NCBI RefSeq assembly: GCF_003034845.1
Contig: NZ_PZKC01000009.1
Span: 1 to 64,000, forward strand
Reading direction: 5' to 3'
Source of the DNA: Pseudothauera lacus
GTDB taxonomy: Bacteria > Pseudomonadota > Gammaproteobacteria > Burkholderiales > Rhodocyclaceae
DNA: 64,000 nucleotides
Numbering within the stretch: position 1 is the stretch's first letter; each line of letters begins with the position of its first letter. The notes under the pieces were generated by a model. That model saw only the letters and a list, made by a program, of their open reading frames with translations, did no database searches and was not told the origin of the DNA. Of the stretch, positions 62,711-64,000 are shown one piece after another. A program made the position numbers and the translations under genes.

Positions 62711-63226
62711 CTAGGGCGCGGGGGTTCTGGCGAGCTTCTCGCGGTAGTGCGCCCGGGTTGCGCAATAGACTGTCTTTTCCAGCTCGACGTGCACCCGGCC
62801 GTGGCCGTCGCGCAGTTCGACGCGGAAGACGCGCTCGGCCTCGCCACGCTCGCGCAGTTCCTCACGCACGCCGGCAACGGTGGTCTCGTCGATGTGGAAG
62901 TCGGCGTAGAGGTGGCTGCGCCCGGGGCGGCGGTGGCGGATCTGCCCGGCCTTGTCCCACACCACCACGTCGTGGTCGAGCTGAAGGGCAAGAAGCATCG
63001 CGAACATCGGGTCGGTGGCGGCGTACATCGCCCCGCCGAAGATCGCCCCGGCGGGATTCACCGTACGCCAGGAGTGGCGCAGCATCACCCGGATGCTGCG
63101 CAGGTCGCGCGCCACATGCACCACCCGCCCGCCGCTGGCGCGGTAGGACGGATAGAGATTGAAGCCGACACGCAGTACCGCCGCGCGCAGGCGCGGCGGT
63201 ACGCGGTCGAGCAGTTTCGGCCGCAC
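62711..63226 (-). CDS. DUF4442 hot-dog thioesterase-like protein
   Basis: A 171-residue hot-dog fold protein resembling DUF4442/YiiD-type thioesterases. Typical segments are HSWRTVNPAGAIFGGAMYAA, DPMFAMLLALQLDHDVVVWD and LYADFHIDETTVAGVR. The proposed substrate is an acyl-CoA, but this is by family only. Both possible starts are GTG, at 63226 (after the thiolase stop) and 63262 (inside it); I prefer the first. The thiolase immediately upstream suggests acyl-CoA metabolism. Confidence 0.75.
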   Translation of the reverse strand: MRPKLLDRVPPRLRAAVLRVGFNLYPSYRASGGRVVHVARDLRSIRVMLRHSWRTVNPAGAIFGGAMYAATDPMFAMLLALQLDHDVVVWDKAGQIRHRRPGRSHLYADFHIDETTVAGVREELRERGEAERVFRVELRDGHGRVHVELEKTVYCATRAHYREKLARTPAP

Positions 63227-63233
63227 GGACGGC

Positions 63234-64000
63234 TCAGACGCGCTCGAACACCCCGGCCGCACCCATCCCGGTGCCGATGCACATGCTGATCAGGCCGTAG
63301 CGCAGGCCCGGGTCGCGCTGCATGGCGGCCATCAGCGTGGCGGCACGGATCGCCCCGGTGGCTCCGAGCGGGTGACCGAGCGCAATCGCGCCACCGAGCG
63401 GGTTCACCCGCGCCGGGTCCATGTCGAGCTGGCGCATCACCGCCAGCGCTTGCGCGGCGAAGGCTTCGTTGAGCTCACTCCAGCCGATGTCGCCGAGCTG
63501 CACGCCGGCCGCGGCGAGCGCGCGCGGGATGGCCTCCACCGGACCGATGCCCATCACCTCGGGCGGCACACCGGCCACCGCGAAGGACGCGAAACGCGCG
63601 ATCGGCGTGGCCTTGTAGCGCTTCAGCGCGGCTTCCGACATCAGCAGCACGGCGCCGGCGCCGTCGGACATCTGCGAGCTGTTGCCGGCGGTCACCGAAC
63701 CGCGCGCGGCGAACACCGGGCGCAGCTTGGCGAGACTCTCCGGTGTGGCGTCGGCGCGCGGCCCCTCGTCGTGCTCACAGAGGCGCTCGACCACCCGCAC
63801 CGTGCCGCCTTCGCCGGGCAGGTGGACGCGCACGCTGTAGGGCGTGATCTCATCGGCAAACTGCCCGCTGGCGATCGCCGCGCAGGCGCGGCGGTGCGAC
63901 TCCAGCGCGAAGGCGTCCTGATCGTCGCGGCTGACCTGCCATTTCGCCGCCACCTTCTCGGCGGTCAGGCCCATGCCGTAGGCGATGGCGACGTTCTCGG
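63234..64000 (-). CDS. Acetyl-CoA C-acyltransferase (thiolase), partial
   Basis: C-terminal part of a thiolase; the gene runs off the window at 64000, so the N-terminal cysteine nucleophile is not seen. The edge reads ENVAIAYGMGLTAEKVAAKW. Present are SQMSDGAGAVLLMSE, WSELNEAFAAQALAV, the histidine motif GGAIALGHPLGATGA and the proton-transfer cysteine in ISMCIGTGMGAAGVFERV. This end pattern is common in degradative acyl-CoA thiolases. A partner hydroxyacyl-CoA dehydrogenase could lie beyond the edge. Confidence 0.9.
   Translation of the reverse strand, partial: ENVAIAYGMGLTAEKVAAKWQVSRDDQDAFALESHRRACAAIASGQFADEITPYSVRVHLPGEGGTVRVVERLCEHDEGPRADATPESLAKLRPVFAARGSVTAGNSSQMSDGAGAVLLMSEAALKRYKATPIARFASFAVAGVPPEVMGIGPVEAIPRALAAAGVQLGDIGWSELNEAFAAQALAVMRQLDMDPARVNPLGGAIALGHPLGATGAIRAATLMAAMQRDPGLRYGLISMCIGTGMGAAGVFERV

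Noticed and set aside
63234-64000. Thiolase as a truncated pseudogene
   Set aside because: The open frame continues with family sequence to the very last base, so it is cut by the window and not broken.

Overview
The window comes from a high-GC proteobacterium and is tightly packed with genes. There is no rRNA, tRNA, CRISPR array, phage or insertion sequence that I can recognise. Several features together suggest a betaproteobacterium, perhaps of a Rhodocyclales-like lineage: a DUF3460 protein, the order pilMNOPQ-aroK-aroB-dgt-gltB-gltD, a MaoC-Pta fusion followed by ackA, a PEP-CTERM protein and a full Na+-NQR operon. This placement is an inference from gene content, not from a phylogeny.

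Layout. Bases 1-208 hold a REP-like palindrome. Bases 209-5760 (minus) run gmk, rpoZ, spoT/relA, a DUF3460 protein, a UbiE-like methyltransferase and a DnaQ/GIY-YIG nuclease. Bases 5869-15696 are a partial type VI secretion (T6SS) module. It encodes an M15 peptidase, a PAAR tip protein, a membrane protein with a degenerate ketosynthase-like domain, TssM, TagF and a BON-OmpA protein, with TssA convergent on the other strand. No sheath, baseplate, Hcp, VgrG, ClpV or TssL gene lies in the window. A PEP-CTERM von Willebrand-like protein follows, then glmU-glmS (UDP-GlcNAc supply).

Bases 20252-22848 (plus) encode MaoC-Pta and AckA, closed by a clear terminator. Next to it is a duplicated remnant of the gltD 3' end. 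From 37295 down to 23060 (minus) there is one long co-directional run: pilM, N, O, P, Q (type IV pilus alignment complex and secretin), aroK, aroB, dgt, and gltB, gltD behind their own candidate promoter. Divergent from pilM is ponA (PBP1A), which abuts cyaY; lptM-lysA follow. Then come rfbB-rfbD with an unknown small gene, dacB, and a minus-strand block of ubiC, ubiA, pyrF, ubiD.

From 55637 down the map shows recG-ridA-fliW-SPOR-DUF2802-metY (minus) with a divergent DUF218 gene, an enoyl-CoA hydratase-family gene, the nqrABCDEF operon, a DUF4442 thioesterase-like gene and a thiolase cut by the window edge.

Themes. Much of the window concerns the cell envelope (PBP1A, PBP4, GlmSU, M15 peptidase, T6SS membrane complex, type IV pilus), ubiquinone and Na+-dependent respiration (UbiA, C, D, Nqr), nitrogen assimilation (GltBD) and acyl-CoA/acetyl-phosphate metabolism. 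Operons are compact: ATGA or GTGA stop-start overlaps occur in the T6SS, pil, aro, rfb and acetate loci. No intergenic gap exceeds 300 bases. The most unusual items are the ketosynthase-like T6SS-linked protein, the gltD tail duplication and the DnaQ/UvrC-like fusion with a conserved four-cysteine cluster.
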